Source: Akebia trifoliata (lineage: Eukaryota > Streptophyta > Magnoliopsida > Ranunculales > Lardizabalaceae). Taken from it: a DNA stretch of 64,000 bases. The DNA is taken from the NCBI GenBank assembly GCA_017979445.1, contig CM030719.1, forward strand, positions 27,919,317 to 27,983,316, in the 5' to 3' direction. A program made the translations under genes and the position numbers. Below the pieces are notes generated by a model. It worked only from the letters and a program-made list of their open reading frames with translations. It searched no databases and was not told where the DNA came from. Shown piece by piece: positions 34,918-54,883 of this stretch (its first letter is position 1; each line of letters starts with the position of its first letter).

Positions 34918-36903
34918 TCAGCTCAACAAAACAAGAAAGAAACCCAACAACAGAGGCAGCAAGTGGTATGTCAGGCTGACCTTGGGAACCAAACCAGCTG
35001 CATTGTCTTGCACAAAGCTTCCCTCGGACGTGTTTGTGCTCAGAACAACAACAATCCAATTACCTTCCGAACCAATCCCAACACCAGTATATTTGGTGTC
35101 GTTAAGATTTCCAGAATACTGTGATTCTGTGAAGTTTGACAATACGAGATTTGGGTCCAAGTTGGGAACACAAGCAGGCATTAGAACACCATCTTTAGTG
35201 TTTGTTATGTTGAGATGGCATTTGGCTAGAAGGTTAGGGTAGTTAGAGAATTGGGTCTCTGTGCCCGGGACAGTGTTGGCACCGGTGGTGTTGGTACAGG
35301 GTTGGTTCTTGAATTGATCAGCAATTTCATCTGCGAAGCACCCTGCATTGTTGTTCTCTGTAAGAGCTGTGAGATTTAAGGATGTACGGTATTTATTAAT
35401 ACCTTGAAGAAGATTCTCCTCCTCATCTGTAGGAGAACGGTGAGACCAAAAACTGCGTTAAAACCCAGAGAAAGACCAAAAAAAATAAATAGTTCTCACG
35501 CAAGAATAAAAAACTCCATAACAATTTCTCTCTAAAGAGATGGTATATGGAACTGAACCATCTCAATAGTATAGTTTCTGAAGAATCTAAGCAAGAATAG
35601 AACTAATTTCTGTACTCTATTAATTTACAGCAATGGAAATTACACATAACTAGGAATCATCGGTACAAGCAAAGATGGAGATACTCTTTCAGTCCTTAGA
35701 TTAAAAATGTAGATATGCTACAATTATATATTATTCTTTTTAGCAGAAATTTTATCAAGAACAAAGAAAAAGGGAAGGTCATGTTACGGAAATAAATACA
35801 AAAGGTTCAACAACATGTCACTTGTTTATTTAAAAGAAAATAATGTTTCAGAGAAAGCCCATTTGATCACTTTAGTGATCAATGGGCATCATTGTCGATA
35901 GCTTGCAATCTCAAAAGGAAAGATGTGAAATCTCTAATGAGCTAAATCCTTTGATCTTAATCTTTAGCCAATATTGAACTTAAAGACTATTGGAAATCTA
36001 CAATATTTTTGGGGCTCTGAAATGGGTCTCCACAACAGAATGGGGATGACATATTTACAGATTTGCATTGAATGGCACTACGGGATGTTGTTTTGGGTTG
36101 ACATAGTAATATTTTCCTTGCTCTTCATTATTCTTCGCTTTCTTCATTTTTCACTAAATGGAATCTAGAATCTAGGACTATTAGATTCTGGATCTAGGGT
36201 TAAATCTATGGATCGACTTGCCCCTCCCCCAAAAAAATCCCATATCATGGAGACAATGCAACTAATCTCTTGTACAATCATCGATCCGATCTATTATAAG
36301 CTATTAAAGATGATGTGTCTCGTTTATAGTGAAGAGAGAATTCCCAAATCCACTAAATGGGGCAAAAGAAAAATCCCCATATTTTTTCCCCTTTAACAAT
36401 TAACCAATCGATCATTTTTTTTTTCAGCAGATCAGTTTTGCAAATAAGGTGAATCATAAATCACACACAAATACCAAACCAACATAGATATGGATCAACA
36501 ACAATTTATAAGAGGAAATCTAGTTGAATTGTAGATAAATATATCATTTTTTGACCCACCATTTACAGTTTTACACCCATTTTCTTACATATGTATTCAA
36601 ATCTTCTCTCAAATTGGTTTCCATAAATACTCAAGAACCCAAGATCTTCCAAAAAGAGAAAAAAAAACCCATTTTCATAAAACTCAAAAATAGAAAGAAC
36701 CCATTACCCAAATCACTATATAACATATAAATCACAAAAATTGCTGGAAAAAACATGAAGAAGAAGACAACCCATTCCACAAAAGGATCTGCAAATTAAA
36801 CAAGAGAAATAGAAGAATGTTTACCATCAGATTTGACAGGGTGAGAGAACAACAGAATAACTTGAAGAAGCAAAAGGAGGAGATGAAGGCGAAGAGAAGC
36901 CAT
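34918..36903 (-). CDS. Small GPI-anchored secreted protein (At3g06035/At5g19230-like)
   Basis: Two exons on the minus strand: 36825-36903 and 34918-35426, joined by a GT-AG intron in frame (588 bases, 195 residues). The first ATG opens a signal peptide MASLRLHLLLLLLQVILLFS (1-20). The mature part begins DDEEENLLQGINKYRTSLNL and carries NQPCTNTTGANTVPGTE, MPACVPNLDPNLVLSNFTES and WIVVVLSTNTSEGSF, with several N-glycosylation sequons and conserved cysteines. It ends with a hydrophobic tail LLPLLLGFFLVLLS preceded by DNAAGLVPK, as expected for a GPI-attachment signal. This is the uncharacterised plant GPI-anchored family represented by At3g06035 and At5g19230; its molecular role is unknown to me. 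Location is inferred to be the outer plasma membrane. The 1.4-kb intron (35427-36824) holds no other gene. Confidence 0.9.
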
Positions 36904-37002
36904 TGTTCTTGAATCAAGGAGGCAGGGTGGTGAAGAATGACTAGAACAAGATACGAGAAATGGGAAGAACACTACTTTTTCAAGTATATTTTATGGGTGA
37001 TT

Positions 37003-37646
37003 TACTCATACCCCTCCACATTTTGGAGAATATTTGAGATACCCTTATATTTTCAAACTGATCATATTCTCCAATGAAATGCCCCCTTGAACTCAGTCTT
37101 TGGTGTTAGACTAATAGAAAATGCCCTACATAGCCTTGTCTCAACACCCTTGATTTTCCCCTAAAAAATACTAGTCATCTTCATCCTTAAAAGTAAAATC
37201 CTAAAGGGACTTCCTAAGAAGCTTTGCTCAACATTATGCTGATGGGGCAATGCATGTGCGCGAGCGCGCGCGCACACACACACACACACACATATTTCTT
37301 TGTATCTTGGGGGAAAGAATTCTATAATTATCTACAAATTGCCACGTCGACTAAGTGTTGAGTGGAGTCACTCTAGAATGACTCACCTTAAAATTGTCTA
37401 CTTCAAACTTTAAATTTCTGGGTAAAATAGGATTTTTACAGAAGTAGAATATAATGAAATTTTGAGAGGGGAAGGGGGACTAAAGCTATTTGGGGAGAAA
37501 AATAAGAGTTTTTTGTGTAGAGGTTGAAGATTATTTAGGTCATTTAGCATTAATCTATAAAAGAAGATCAAGTTCAAGGGGGCTTGCCATCTGTTTGAAA
37601 ATATGGGGGCATCTTAAATATTGTCCAAAACATGAAGTGTATGACG
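37003..37646. mobile_element. Long-TIR element upstream of the GPI-anchored protein gene
   Basis: The left ~55 bases (CATACCCCTCCACATTTTGG onward to CCTTATATTTTCAAAC) are an imperfect inverted repeat of the right end (GTTTGAAAATATGGGGGCAT onward to GTGTATGACGA). The interior is non-coding and includes a GC/AC microsatellite. Other members of the family appear at 51600-52500 and in pieces near 54300-54460 and 58870-58990. It ends only 100 bases from the start codon at 36903. Confidence 0.55.
37257..37290. repeat. (GC)n-(AC)n microsatellite
   Basis: GCGCGAGCGCGCGCGCAC followed by about ten AC units. It lies inside the long-TIR element. Confidence 0.8.
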
Positions 37647-37944
37647 AAAGCACTGGAATTTTATATTATTTATTATTGTACGCTTTTCAGTGTGTCTTGC
37701 TTATGTTTGAAGCAGCTTTCAGGTGGTCCAAAGTTTGATTCAAAGAGTTGTCGGCTGAAAAAGCTTTTACTCAATCACCATTCAACCAGCACAATCGCTT
37801 AACACCAGGCTCACCTCTTGATGGACTTTTATACCTAAATTTAATTTGATTGGAGAATTCTAACCGCTCGATTTGGATACTTTTTCCACATAAATTTCTA
37901 ATTCTATAACAATGATGTATTTCCAAAGGTTGGACTTAACTCTT

Positions 37945-38110
37945 CAAAGTTGGAGTATGATTTGGAAACGAGTCGTGATGAATGGGTATGCGGCCGACGT
38001 GGCAAGGGCACAAAATCATATATCTTTTTCATCGGGATACATAGAAAAAGATGTGCGATACTGTGCCCTTGCCATGTTAGCCGCGAACCAAAACTACGTG
38101 CATTCATCAT
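37945..38110. repeat. Fold-back element with GGGATAC core
   Basis: CGTGGCAAGGGCACAAAATC on the left pairs with the segment GATACTGTGCCCTTGCCATG on the right, around a centre near 38040 that contains CATCGGGATACATAG. It is a shorter relative of the GGGATACACAACTGCAC hairpin family. Confidence 0.55.
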
Positions 38111-38366
38111 TATTCTTTAGAGATATCCCTCCAGGTCTTGGTGATCCCAAGGAAAAAGATCCATGATTCTGTACACAGATCCACGTTTACGAGTGAAATT
38201 TAAGTGATTTTTTTCGATTTAGTTTATCTTTCGAGATTTGAAGTACTCTTGTGATTTTAAACTAATGACATAGTCATTGACCTTGGTGTTTTATCTTCAA
38301 CTTCTAGAATTAATTCTTTCTTAACTTGTGTTACCTTGTCTTCAATCTCATGTTTAACCTTTTGTC

Positions 38367-38737
38367 CAGCATGGGCCAAGCTACTAATTAAAGAGCTGGT
38401 GGGGGCAATTACCCCCACAAAACTTTGAGACACACCTATATTTTCAACTAATTACATGCCCCATTTGTCCCCATTCCCTCACCTCTCTCCCCATTTGCCC
38501 CCACACCCTCACCTCCCTCCAATTCCCATCCCCCCTTCCCTTCAATTTTGTGTTGATGACATTGCCTTTTGACTGGCCTTTTCATATACCAATTGAAAAT
38601 GACCTAAATATCCTTTTCTTCAATTTCTAATAAAAACATCTTTGAATTTCTCCCTAAAACCATTCATCTTCAAATTCTTCAACTATACAACTAACCATAG
38701 TTTGTCCCACTACAAGAAAATCCTGGCTCCTCCCCTG
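38367..38737. mobile_element. hAT-type MITE, long version of the 61176 element
   Basis: The interior matches the element at 61176-61393 almost throughout (GAGCTGGTGGGGGCAATT, TTTGAGACACACCTATATT, CACTACAAGAAAATCCTGGC), but it carries about 150 additional bases between the CACCTCCCTCC tract and the TTCTTCAACTATACAACTAA tract. Its left end (CAGCATGGGCCAAGCTA) is degenerate; the right end CTCCTCCCCTG fits the family terminus. No target duplication is visible, so it is an older copy. Confidence 0.65.
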
Positions 38738-40975
38738 TTGTAAAGAATGTTTGATTTTTTTCTACTAAAAAATATATTATCTTCAATTAAAATCCTATCA
38801 TTTTCATAGAATTTGAAGGCTAAACGAGATGAAATCTTGATGATGAAAAATCAAGAGTTTTTGCTAGAGATTGAAGACGAGGGCAATTACATAATTTTTC
38901 ACCAGTCTATCATATAAGACCAAGGTTGAGGAATATGTGATTTGTTTGGAATTTCATGTGGTATGTCTAAATCACCCCATTTTTAATGGAGATGAGCACC
39001 GTGTGCCCATCAAAACCCTATTTTATGTTTTGGCTCATTTCAAAACTCTACTCATCACTAGTTGGCTTAAGATTGATCACTATCATATCATAAGGCGACT
39101 GTCAATCATATTGACTCGCCAAGTTTTATAAGAGATTGACCAAAGAGGTCGATAGAGTCAAATGTATCAATCAATCAAACCAACACCGCTCATTCTCTCT
39201 TTTTCTATTTCTAGAGCTTCACCATGTCTATAAACATCAATCTAGGGCATATCAAATTCACATTTTTTTTAAAGAAATTTGATCCTTAAGAGTTTTTTTC
39301 TTGTGTATTTTTTTTGTTTTTATTTTGTTTCATTAATTCTAACGCACGATCACGATGTATATTTGAGATTTTCGTGCATTTGGCATAAATATTTTGGATT
39401 GAGCTCGGGTTGGATTGGACTGGGCAAGATCAAGTTGGCCTCAGACTGGGTCCACTCTCCCGAGTTTGACTGACCAACTCCACTGAGGTCAGCTTAATAA
39501 CTCTAGTTAAGCTGGCCACATCTGAAGCTGAGCTGATTTTATTAAATTCAGTTGCATTCGAGTTGTGACCACGACGAGGTGTATCAAAAGTTTAACCTAA
39601 TAAACAATATTTATAAGTGTTCATGGCATCTTCTTAGTCGTTTCTTATGATATGGGCTTCCTTGGACTTGGAACTTAGCCATTTTATACTCCATCTGTAA
39701 TCTAGGCCCACAAAAATGTGTCAAATTCAACAATACTCTCTCTCATTAGACATCAAAATCAACATGAATGGTTATTCCTTCACACAAAGTGGAACTTGTG
39801 AGTCCTTTTGTCATCTCGTCGACTTTTGGCCTTAGGTCACTAGATGCCTTCTTAACAAAAATAAATAAATAAATAGGGAACCCAATGTAATGCAAGGAGT
39901 CGGACCCTATGAAAAATGGCTAAGAATTGAACGACAAGGTAGAAATGAAGGAGTTTGATAATTTGTTCACTACATGTGGATCTTCGAGATATGAGTCCCA
40001 AAGTCATTCCGACTCTTGGCCTTAGTTATTTGAATGCCCCCCCAAAACAAAAATAGGGATCCCAAGATAACACAAGAAGTAAGGAGTCGAGTCCCCATGA
40101 AAAATGATCAAGAGTGACGAGCCAAACACAAAAATGTCTGATTCTCAACGCAATGTGGTTGGCACCATCCACTCATTGAATGTGGAATGTGCCGCAACAT
40201 ATACCTCGGAATCTAACTATGAAAAGTCTAGATAACAAGTATCCCAAAATCCTTAGTGGGTGAGCAAATTAATTTTGACATTAAAAAGGCATGGACTAAT
40301 CATGCCTAGTGCAATTTACGGAATATGCCACTCAGGCATTTGCAATCATTACCGGTTGATTAGAGTTGTTAGTTATCCTAATAGGACGAGCTAATGATGT
40401 TGAATAGACCCCATAATATAAAACATAAAAATAAAAAAACCGAAGACTACAAAGTGCGTTAGGCATGGGATTTTCTCAAAAAAAAATTCCTTGAAACTTT
40501 ACGAGATTATTTATTAGCTTGATTATCAGAGTGTTTTTAATAAGAAATTCCTGAGATAAAGAATGATTACACATGGCAACTTGAGATCAGAGACTTTTTA
40601 AAAAATTGTACAAGATCTTATTAGACTTTCTCCCACAAACCACAATTATGAATTTATGATCAACAAACAATTTGATTCATCCTGCGTTTGACCTTTGAGA
40701 TGTCATATCCCCAATTTTGCAACCTTAAGGATATTCCTTGATTCCAAATTTTAGACCAATTCTAGGGAGTTTTATGTAATTTCATGCTTTTGTTTGAATG
40801 GCCACACAAATGTCGAAACTCGTGGATGGTATTGGTTTTGGATAACGTGGCCAAATTCTTAATTCGAAAGCACTCCAAATAAGCCCACATTACACCCTCT
40901 ACTTTTCTATCTCTATATTACAGCTCTCAGTGGAAGAACTATAAATTCCAATTTTCTCCTCAATTTTTTGTGGAA

Positions 40976-49092
<8,117 letters not shown>

Positions 49093-49319
49093 GAATACCC
49101 TGTCTTTTTTATTTCCTCATTTTGGGTCAATTTAGATGAGGATCGATGAAGTAAGTGTGGGATAAGAGCCGTAACGTAATTTCATTTTTCTTTTTCATGT
49201 CAATTGCTTGGTTATCAATTATTTTGTAATTATACAATGTTGATCCAAAATGATTAATGTAATCGTGTTTTTTTTTTCCAGCAATAATGCTCATAACAAA
49301 TTCAAATCATAGCATAAAC

Positions 49320-50052
49320 CAGTGTTTTTAGAGGTGTGTGAGGCTTACACCTCAAGATGAGGCTCATTAAGAACGCCCAGAGGTATAAGGTTGAAACCTT
49401 AAAGCAGGTAAGACTAACGCCTCAAATCATGAGGCACCTAAATGGCATAAACCTCACATTTGTTTTTTAAATAATGCATTTCTTCCTCATTCTTTATATT
49501 CTTTTCTTGCTAATTTACTTCTTTATTTATTTTTTATTATCTAAGTAAGGTGTTCTAAGTTTTTTTGTTTTTTACTTTTATTTCTTTGTTATTTCTAGTA
49601 CACAATATAATTGGAACACTTAGAAATGAATTTGAATACAAAATAGTAATATATACAAAGAAAATCATTGAGTTAAGTTATTTTATAAATAATTTGTAGT
49701 ATTTAGTATTACACAGACAAAGTTTGTGAAAAAATAATATTCAATTAGATTTTTATAAAGAACATAAAATTATTAGCTATTATAGAGACTTTTAACTAGT
49801 CTAATATAAAATATTTCTATTTAGGTAAAGTATAGAGTAATAATATTTTATATTATTATTTTTTTGTTATGGATTAAAACTTGAAATTCGATTGTGTAAT
49901 TTTGAAATATATAAATATGCAATGGCTATCATCATGTTAGTTATTTAAAAATATCATGCATGTGAGAATTACGTTTTACTCTTTGAGGCTTATGCCTTGA
50001 AGCATTGGACAACTAAGCACCTTGCCTCACACTTTAGTGTTTGAAAACATTA
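49320..50052. mobile_element. hAT-like non-autonomous element
   Basis: CAGTGTTTTTAGAGGTGTGT and GAGGC at the left pair with the right end (GCCTCACACTTTAGTGTTTG then AAAACATTA). Flanks GCATAAAC (49312-49319) and GTATAAAG (50053-50060) agree at 6 of 8 positions. The 730-bp interior is very AT-rich, with no transposase. Confidence 0.5.
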
Positions 50053-51333
50053 GTATAAAGTATATACCATTGTACTCCGGTTATATCCATATTGAAGGTG
50101 GTTTGATTATACCAATTTGCTTCTTGAAAGTAGAATCCTCAATGCATTTGGGATGATGAGCCTTAGATGATGATTTCACGGTTAATTTGGTGATGCTTAT
50201 GGGCTACTAAAAATTTGTTGAAGGGGAGATCAACCAAGATCTCATGCAAATCTTACATAATTGATCCTAGCAAAAGGTAACGAAGAGGAGAAACTTTTGG
50301 ACTAAGAGGAGAAAGTTTATGATAAAATGTTCGCAAGAAGAGGGCAGAGAGGACAAAACCTCTTTTTTCAAGTCTAGGGAAAGGGGTAAGGTGTTTCGCA
50401 GCCTAACTGACAATATCTATATAATAAATTACAATTGTGAGCACTCCAGATACATTTAAGGGGGATAAATGTCCCCTCCAACTACAGTGTGGTCAAGACT
50501 ACGCTCTTTTCCTCTTCACCCTTTTAATTTTATTATCTTTCCTTTGCTCTCCTCTCTTTTTCAATATTATCCCTCAAATATTTCTATCTTTCATCTTTTG
50601 CCCCATTTTTCATTAGTACCATTTCTAACTTTATTAATTTTTCTATTTTACCCCCTTTGACCTTAAAGAGATGCTCGTGCTCCTTTATTCAATTTCTTAA
50701 TAATATCTTTCCAATTTATTATTTTTTCGATTTTACCCCCTTCACCCCAAAGAACTCCAGTGTAGTTGTAAGTGTTGAAATTTATCGTCACACTATATTG
50801 TCATCAAAGCTTATCCAATCCCAAAGATGTGTCGTGCTCCGTATATAAAGGTTCAGAATAGTGTTGTGAATATGAATAAATATTTTTTATGACAAGGGTT
50901 CCAAACCTATAGCCTCGACTGTCATGAGTGAGGCAACTAACCTCTTAGAGCACCATATCTCTCACCCAAATCCTCTCGAGTACATACAATACCCCACAAA
51001 TTACACATATCAAGTAAGTAAGGATACATTCCTACGGATGCCAACGAGAGAGCTTGAATTCAAGACTTCTCTCTTTTTGGATGAGTGCGGCAAATATTGC
51101 TTCTTGAAGATAGTGAGCCCATTGACATTCTTAGATACATAATTTTTTATTTATTTATTTAGTTAAGATAACTGTATTTATATATATTATAAAAAAAAAT
51201 CACGATCCATTGGATAAAAAACCATAAAAAAAATTCTGATTTGTAGGCTTTGGGAAGAATGCATTGTGGCATTTTAGGTCCAAATTGAATGTCTATGTGA
51301 CAATAATCCTTATTTTAGTAAGAGAAACCCCTT

Positions 51334-51526
51334 CCTTACTAAAATAGTGAGGAAAAGGCCTTACTAAGCCTCATCACCGTCAAAAAGACCTCGAGATGTG
51401 TAAATTAGACCTCAAGACTTGTTACAAATCTCGACAACTTTTTTGACAAATCTCGAGGGTTTTATTTTTTATTTTTACCGTGGATGAGGCTTAGTGAGGC
51501 CTCTTTTCCTCGTTATCTTAGTAAGG
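51334..51526. repeat. Hairpin-forming inverted repeat
   Basis: Arm 51334-51375 (CCTTACTAAAATAGTGAGGA, AAAGGCCTTACTAAGCCTCA) is a nearly perfect inverted match to 51483-51526 (GATGAGGCTTAGTGAGGCCT, CTTTTCCTCGTTATCTTAGT). The stem is ~42 bp and the loop ~107 bases. It is probably a MITE; the family is unknown. Confidence 0.7.
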
Positions 51527-51599
51527 CTAGTCGACTCTTTTGATAATGCCAACGCGATTATCAGTTATTAAGATATCCTCTCGTTCCCAAAATGGAAAT

Positions 51600-52500
51600 G
51601 TTTGGGACCTACTAATTTGTAATTACAACATATCCCTATGTTTAGGGATTTGAAACAATCCTGTTTGTACGGAACCTCAACTTTTTGGTAAATATTAGAT
51701 TTACCCTTGTATTTTCAAACTGATGATATAACCCCTTGACCTATGTTTTGTCTAAAAGACTAACATAAAATGACCTTTCCTTCAATCTCTCTAATCAAAA
51801 TCCTTAGATTTTCTCTCCAAAACCCATCATCTTCAATCTCTTGAACCTCTAGAAAATTATCTTTAACCTATTCATCCTTGTCAGCCTTTCCTTAACCTTT
51901 GGTAGAAAATCCTTAATTTTTCTACCTAAAATTTCATTCCCTTGTGCTTCTCTAAAATTCTATCTTGTTTTTAAGATTTTATTGGTTGAAGAAGATATAA
52001 TTTTAAAATTGAAAATACAAGAGTACAATTTTTTTACTCATGTGATAGATGATTGATTTTGAGAAAATTCATCTTATTATCTTTTAAAAAATATTATTTT
52101 ATTCTCAAGGTTTGAAATTTAAAGAACGTAGAATCTTAAGGATGAAGACGGTTAAAAAGCATAGAATCTTATTGTTTTTGAAGAGAAAATCACAAGGATG
52201 TTTTTTATTGTGATCTCGAAAATGAATGGTCACTGAACTCTAATGTTTTTATAGAGGGATTTTGTTGGGTTTGTCAAATGGCAATCTCTCAACCGTTTAA
52301 CGACACTATAGGAATAAAGAACTACAAAGGATCCACTCCCGAAATCAAAGCTTTTTTACTACAGGTTGAAGGTAAGCGTATTTAGGTCATTTAAGTTTGT
52401 CTCTCAAAGAATAACTAGGTCAAGGTGCATGTCATCAATTTGAAATAAGGGTATATCTCTAATATTTACCAAAACGTGGGGGGAAATGTCTAAATAACCC
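51600..52500. mobile_element. Long-TIR element, relative of 37003-37646
   Basis: TTTTTGGTAAATATTAGAT followed by TACCCTTGTATTTTCAAAC near 51690-51720 is an imperfect inverted repeat of 52440-52480 (TTTGAAATAAGGGTATATC, then TAATATTTACCAAAACG). The interior is AT-rich and non-coding. Exact ends and duplication were not resolved. Confidence 0.45.
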
Positions 52501-52626
52501 ATCAATTAAATTTTAAAAAAGTAACTTAACTTCTTAAGGAAGATTTCATTGTACAACTACGTTTGACACTTAGTGTCCAACGAATTATCAAAATAGAAAG
52601 ATATTCAGAGATTTTATTTCAAAACC

Positions 52627-52634
52627 TTATATAG
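52627..52634 (+). promoter_or_regulatory. Probable TATA box of the MADS-box gene
   Basis: TTATATAG lies 95 bases upstream of the ATG at 52729. Spacing and sequence suit a plant TATA box, with transcription expected to begin near 52660. Inferred from sequence only. Confidence 0.4.
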
Positions 52635-52728
52635 AAAAATTTATAAAGCAAGTTCAACTGTTGAATCCGAACACCACTCTCCTTCTTCTTTTATTTCTTC
52701 TTGTTGAAGCTTTTGAACCAGTACAGTA

Positions 52729-53379
52729 ATGGCTGGCAAAGTCAAACAAAGAAAACCAAGCATGGGTCGTAAAAAGATCCCAATAGAAAAGATACAGATA
52801 CAAGCATACAGACAGGTCACTTTCTCTAAGAGACGTACAGGATTATTCAAGAAGGCAAGCGAGTTGTGCATCCTATGTGGTGCAGAGGTGGGTATTATTG
52901 TCTTTTCACCTGCTGGTAAGGCCTTCTCTTTTGGTCACCCAAGTGTTGACTCAGTTATTGACCGTTTTCTAAACAAAAGGGATGTTAGTTGTCTTCCATT
53001 GGTCAATGTTGGTGCACGTGTGCAACATAAACAACAGTATATGGAGGCTTTGAGTCATTTAGAAGAAGAGAAGAAGAGAGGAGAGAGGATTGAACAGTTG
53101 AGGAAAGGTCATGAGTATTGGTGGGATGCACCAATTGATGAGATGGGGTTTCATGAGTTGGAACAGATGAAGATTGCAATGGAAGAGTTGAGGAAGAAAG
53201 TGGAGAAGAGAGCAGATGAGATGATGGTTAGGAGAGGTTCTTCTCCATATTCTTACTTGGTGGATAATAATGGTGTTGGTGTGTTTGATCCATTCGTTGG
53301 GCAACCAATACAGTGGAGTGTTGGTAGTAGTAGTAGTAGTAATAATACTTGTATTGTTCCTTATGATTTTGGTCTTTGA
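52729..53379 (+). CDS. Type I (M-alpha) MADS-box transcription factor, AGL62-like
   Basis: A single-exon frame of 216 residues starts at the first ATG. The MADS domain spans ~12-71: MGRKKIPIEKI, then QVTFSKRRTGLFKKASELCI, LCGAEVGIIVFSPAGKAFSF. Right after it, GHPSVDSVIDRFL is the signature of the M-alpha AGL61/AGL62/AGL23/AGL28 group. A Glu/Lys/Arg-rich coiled-coil-like region with EYWWDAPIDEMGFHELEQMK (~126-145) corresponds to the WW..P..EL...L motif of AGL62. A Ser run (SSSSSNN) precedes the C-terminus. M-alpha factors bind DNA as heterodimers with M-gamma or M-beta partners and act in the central cell and early endosperm (AGL62 represses endosperm cellularisation in Arabidopsis). Lack of introns is typical for type I genes. 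Which paralogue this is cannot be told from here. Confidence 0.92.
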   Translation: MAGKVKQRKPSMGRKKIPIEKIQIQAYRQVTFSKRRTGLFKKASELCILCGAEVGIIVFSPAGKAFSFGHPSVDSVIDRFLNKRDVSCLPLVNVGARVQHKQQYMEALSHLEEEKKRGERIEQLRKGHEYWWDAPIDEMGFHELEQMKIAMEELRKKVEKRADEMMVRRGSSPYSYLVDNNGVGVFDPFVGQPIQWSVGSSSSSNNTCIVPYDFGL

Positions 53380-54078
53380 TTTGGGTTTAATTTATTTGAG
53401 ATATAGGATTTAGGTTTAAGTTTTTAATTAATAATGTTAAAGGATAGCCCATTTTAAGAAAAAATATGGGCCATCCATTTGATGTGATGTTTTTATTGTG
53501 AGGTTTTAGTATTTTTTTAACATAATTAAACACAAGATACAACATATCTCTTGATATGTTATGCAATTAAATATTCTAAATAAGTTCGGGATCGAACTCA
53601 TATGAAGTTGAGATGATCGCCAGAACCCATACCTCATTCCTTTGCTGGCATTATCCTTAATTGATATTATTAGTAAGAGTAGTATTCGACAGCCAACGTT
53701 AGGGAGCCAATATTTATGAAATATGACTTTAAAGTTTTGGATTGCTCGATCTGAAACTTCTAACCCCATCAAAAATAGTTTACAAATTAACGGTTAAAAA
53801 ACGACGATCCACAATTTTAAACCACTTTTGATGGGGCTAAAAGTTTCAAATTTGACTGATTTTTGTGATGATGATCTCCTCACCATAAAGATCATCCTCA
53901 CAAAAAATAACCCATTCCAAAACTTCTAACACAAGGCGTTGACTCTGAACCAGACCCTATTACTAATTAGGAATAATTATGTAATGTAGAATGAATTTGT
54001 GACATTTGAGCAAACATTAAATGTTCGGCTATTCGTACGCTATTGCTGCCCCCATATTTATATTGGTCGTTAATTAAT
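53380..54078. other. Downstream of the MADS-box gene; degenerate fold-back
   Basis: The first ~120 bases are the likely 3' UTR. 53690-53945 is a degenerate fold-back: CCAACGTTAGGGAG and GGCGTTG near the ends and AACCCCATCAAAAATAGTT inside link it to the Mutator-like MITE of SCY2 intron 12. No gene is seen. Confidence 0.5.
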
Positions 54079-54673
54079 ATTCTACTTTAGTTGTTTTTGA
54101 TCTATTAAGATAATATTTTTATTAATCCCCAAAGATAATAAAGAGAGGTAAAAATATACATGGAATTATTTTGGGTTCAAGATTTATTGTAGGATCTTTT
54201 TTCCTTTAATTTACAAGACAAAGCATTAGAAAAATCAAGTAATTAATCAAATATTCCTGTGAACAAGTGATGCTTTTATTACCAAAACCCAAGGCTAAAG
54301 CTGAAGGGTTTGGGGGTGAAAAATCAAAGGTTTTTGGTAAGAGGTTGAAGAAGATGATGTTTTGGTCATTTTCTACGAGTCTCTCACATAATACTGTGGT
54401 CAAGTAATATATAATTAGTTTGAAAGTGCAAGGGTATCTCATATATCCACCAAATTTAGACGGTTGGATCTAAGTTATCTTAAACAATATCATTTATGGA
54501 AGCCCAGTTGTCTTTCCAAAAACATTTATGTCCACAATTTTTTACTTCAAGATTCTCGGACTCTGTGTTTCAATTAGGTTAGAACCACCGGTCTTGTGAA
54601 AGCCAAGGGTTCTTTCATATGGTCCAGTTCTATTTTAATGTAGTGTGAGTTACCATTTCATGATCTTTCTGTT

Positions 54674-54874
54674 GAATCCTGATAATCTGACTACCCCACG
54701 CGGCACACTCAATCGACTCTTCTGATGTGACAAATTCAGAAATCATAGATTTGTATGCCTTGGGATACAAAACTGCACCTCCCCGTAAAAATGTGTATCC
54801 CAAGATGTACAGATTTACACTTCCCAAACTTGTCACTTCAAGAGAGTTGAGTGAGTGTGCCACGTGGGGTAGTT
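54674..54874. repeat. Fold-back element, GTGATAATCTGACT family, copy 1 of a pair
   Basis: It starts GAATCCTGATAATCTGACTA and carries CCTTGGGATACAAAACTGCA, with the inverted arm CTTCAAGAGAGTTGAGTGAG and GTGCCACGTGGGGTAGT. The right terminus (the expected CAGATTATCACGATTC) is missing, replaced by the start of the next copy. Confidence 0.65.
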
Positions 54875-54883
54875 ATTTATTTT

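Larger units (their letters stand above)
36904..40975. other. Intergenic between the GPI-anchored protein and AGPase genes
   Basis: The two genes are divergent, so both promoters lie here. Elements recognised are listed separately (37003-37646, 37260-37290, 37945-38110, 38367-38737). From about 39790 to 40140 there is an imperfect tandem duplication of ~190 bp: CTTTTGGCCTTAGGTCACT and GGAGTCGGACCCTATGAAAA recur as CTCTTGGCCTTAGTTATT and GGAGTCGAGTCCCCATGAAAA-like words. CTATCTCTATATTA at 40907-40920 could include the AGPase TATA box, 56 bases before the ATG. No gene is visible. Confidence 0.5.
49093..52627. other. Intergenic between AGPase and the MADS-box gene
   Basis: After the AGPase 3' UTR (about 200 bases) the region is made of repeats annotated separately (49320-50052, 51334-51526, 51600-52500) and AT-rich sequence. 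50460-50880 contains pyrimidine-rich frames with no recognisable similarity. No gene is supported. Confidence 0.5.

Noticed and set aside
34871..35242. 123-codon plus-strand frame
   Set aside because: It is the antisense shadow of exon 2 of the GPI-anchored protein gene, which has a signal peptide, family motifs and a GPI tail on the minus strand.
39790..40140. CRISPR-like or satellite array
   Set aside because: Only two diverged ~190-bp copies without regular spacers; a eukaryotic repeat, not a CRISPR array.
50469..51142. Three short frames in the AGPase-MADS intergenic region
   Set aside because: Pyrimidine-rich composition, no similarity, and no splice-compatible neighbours.
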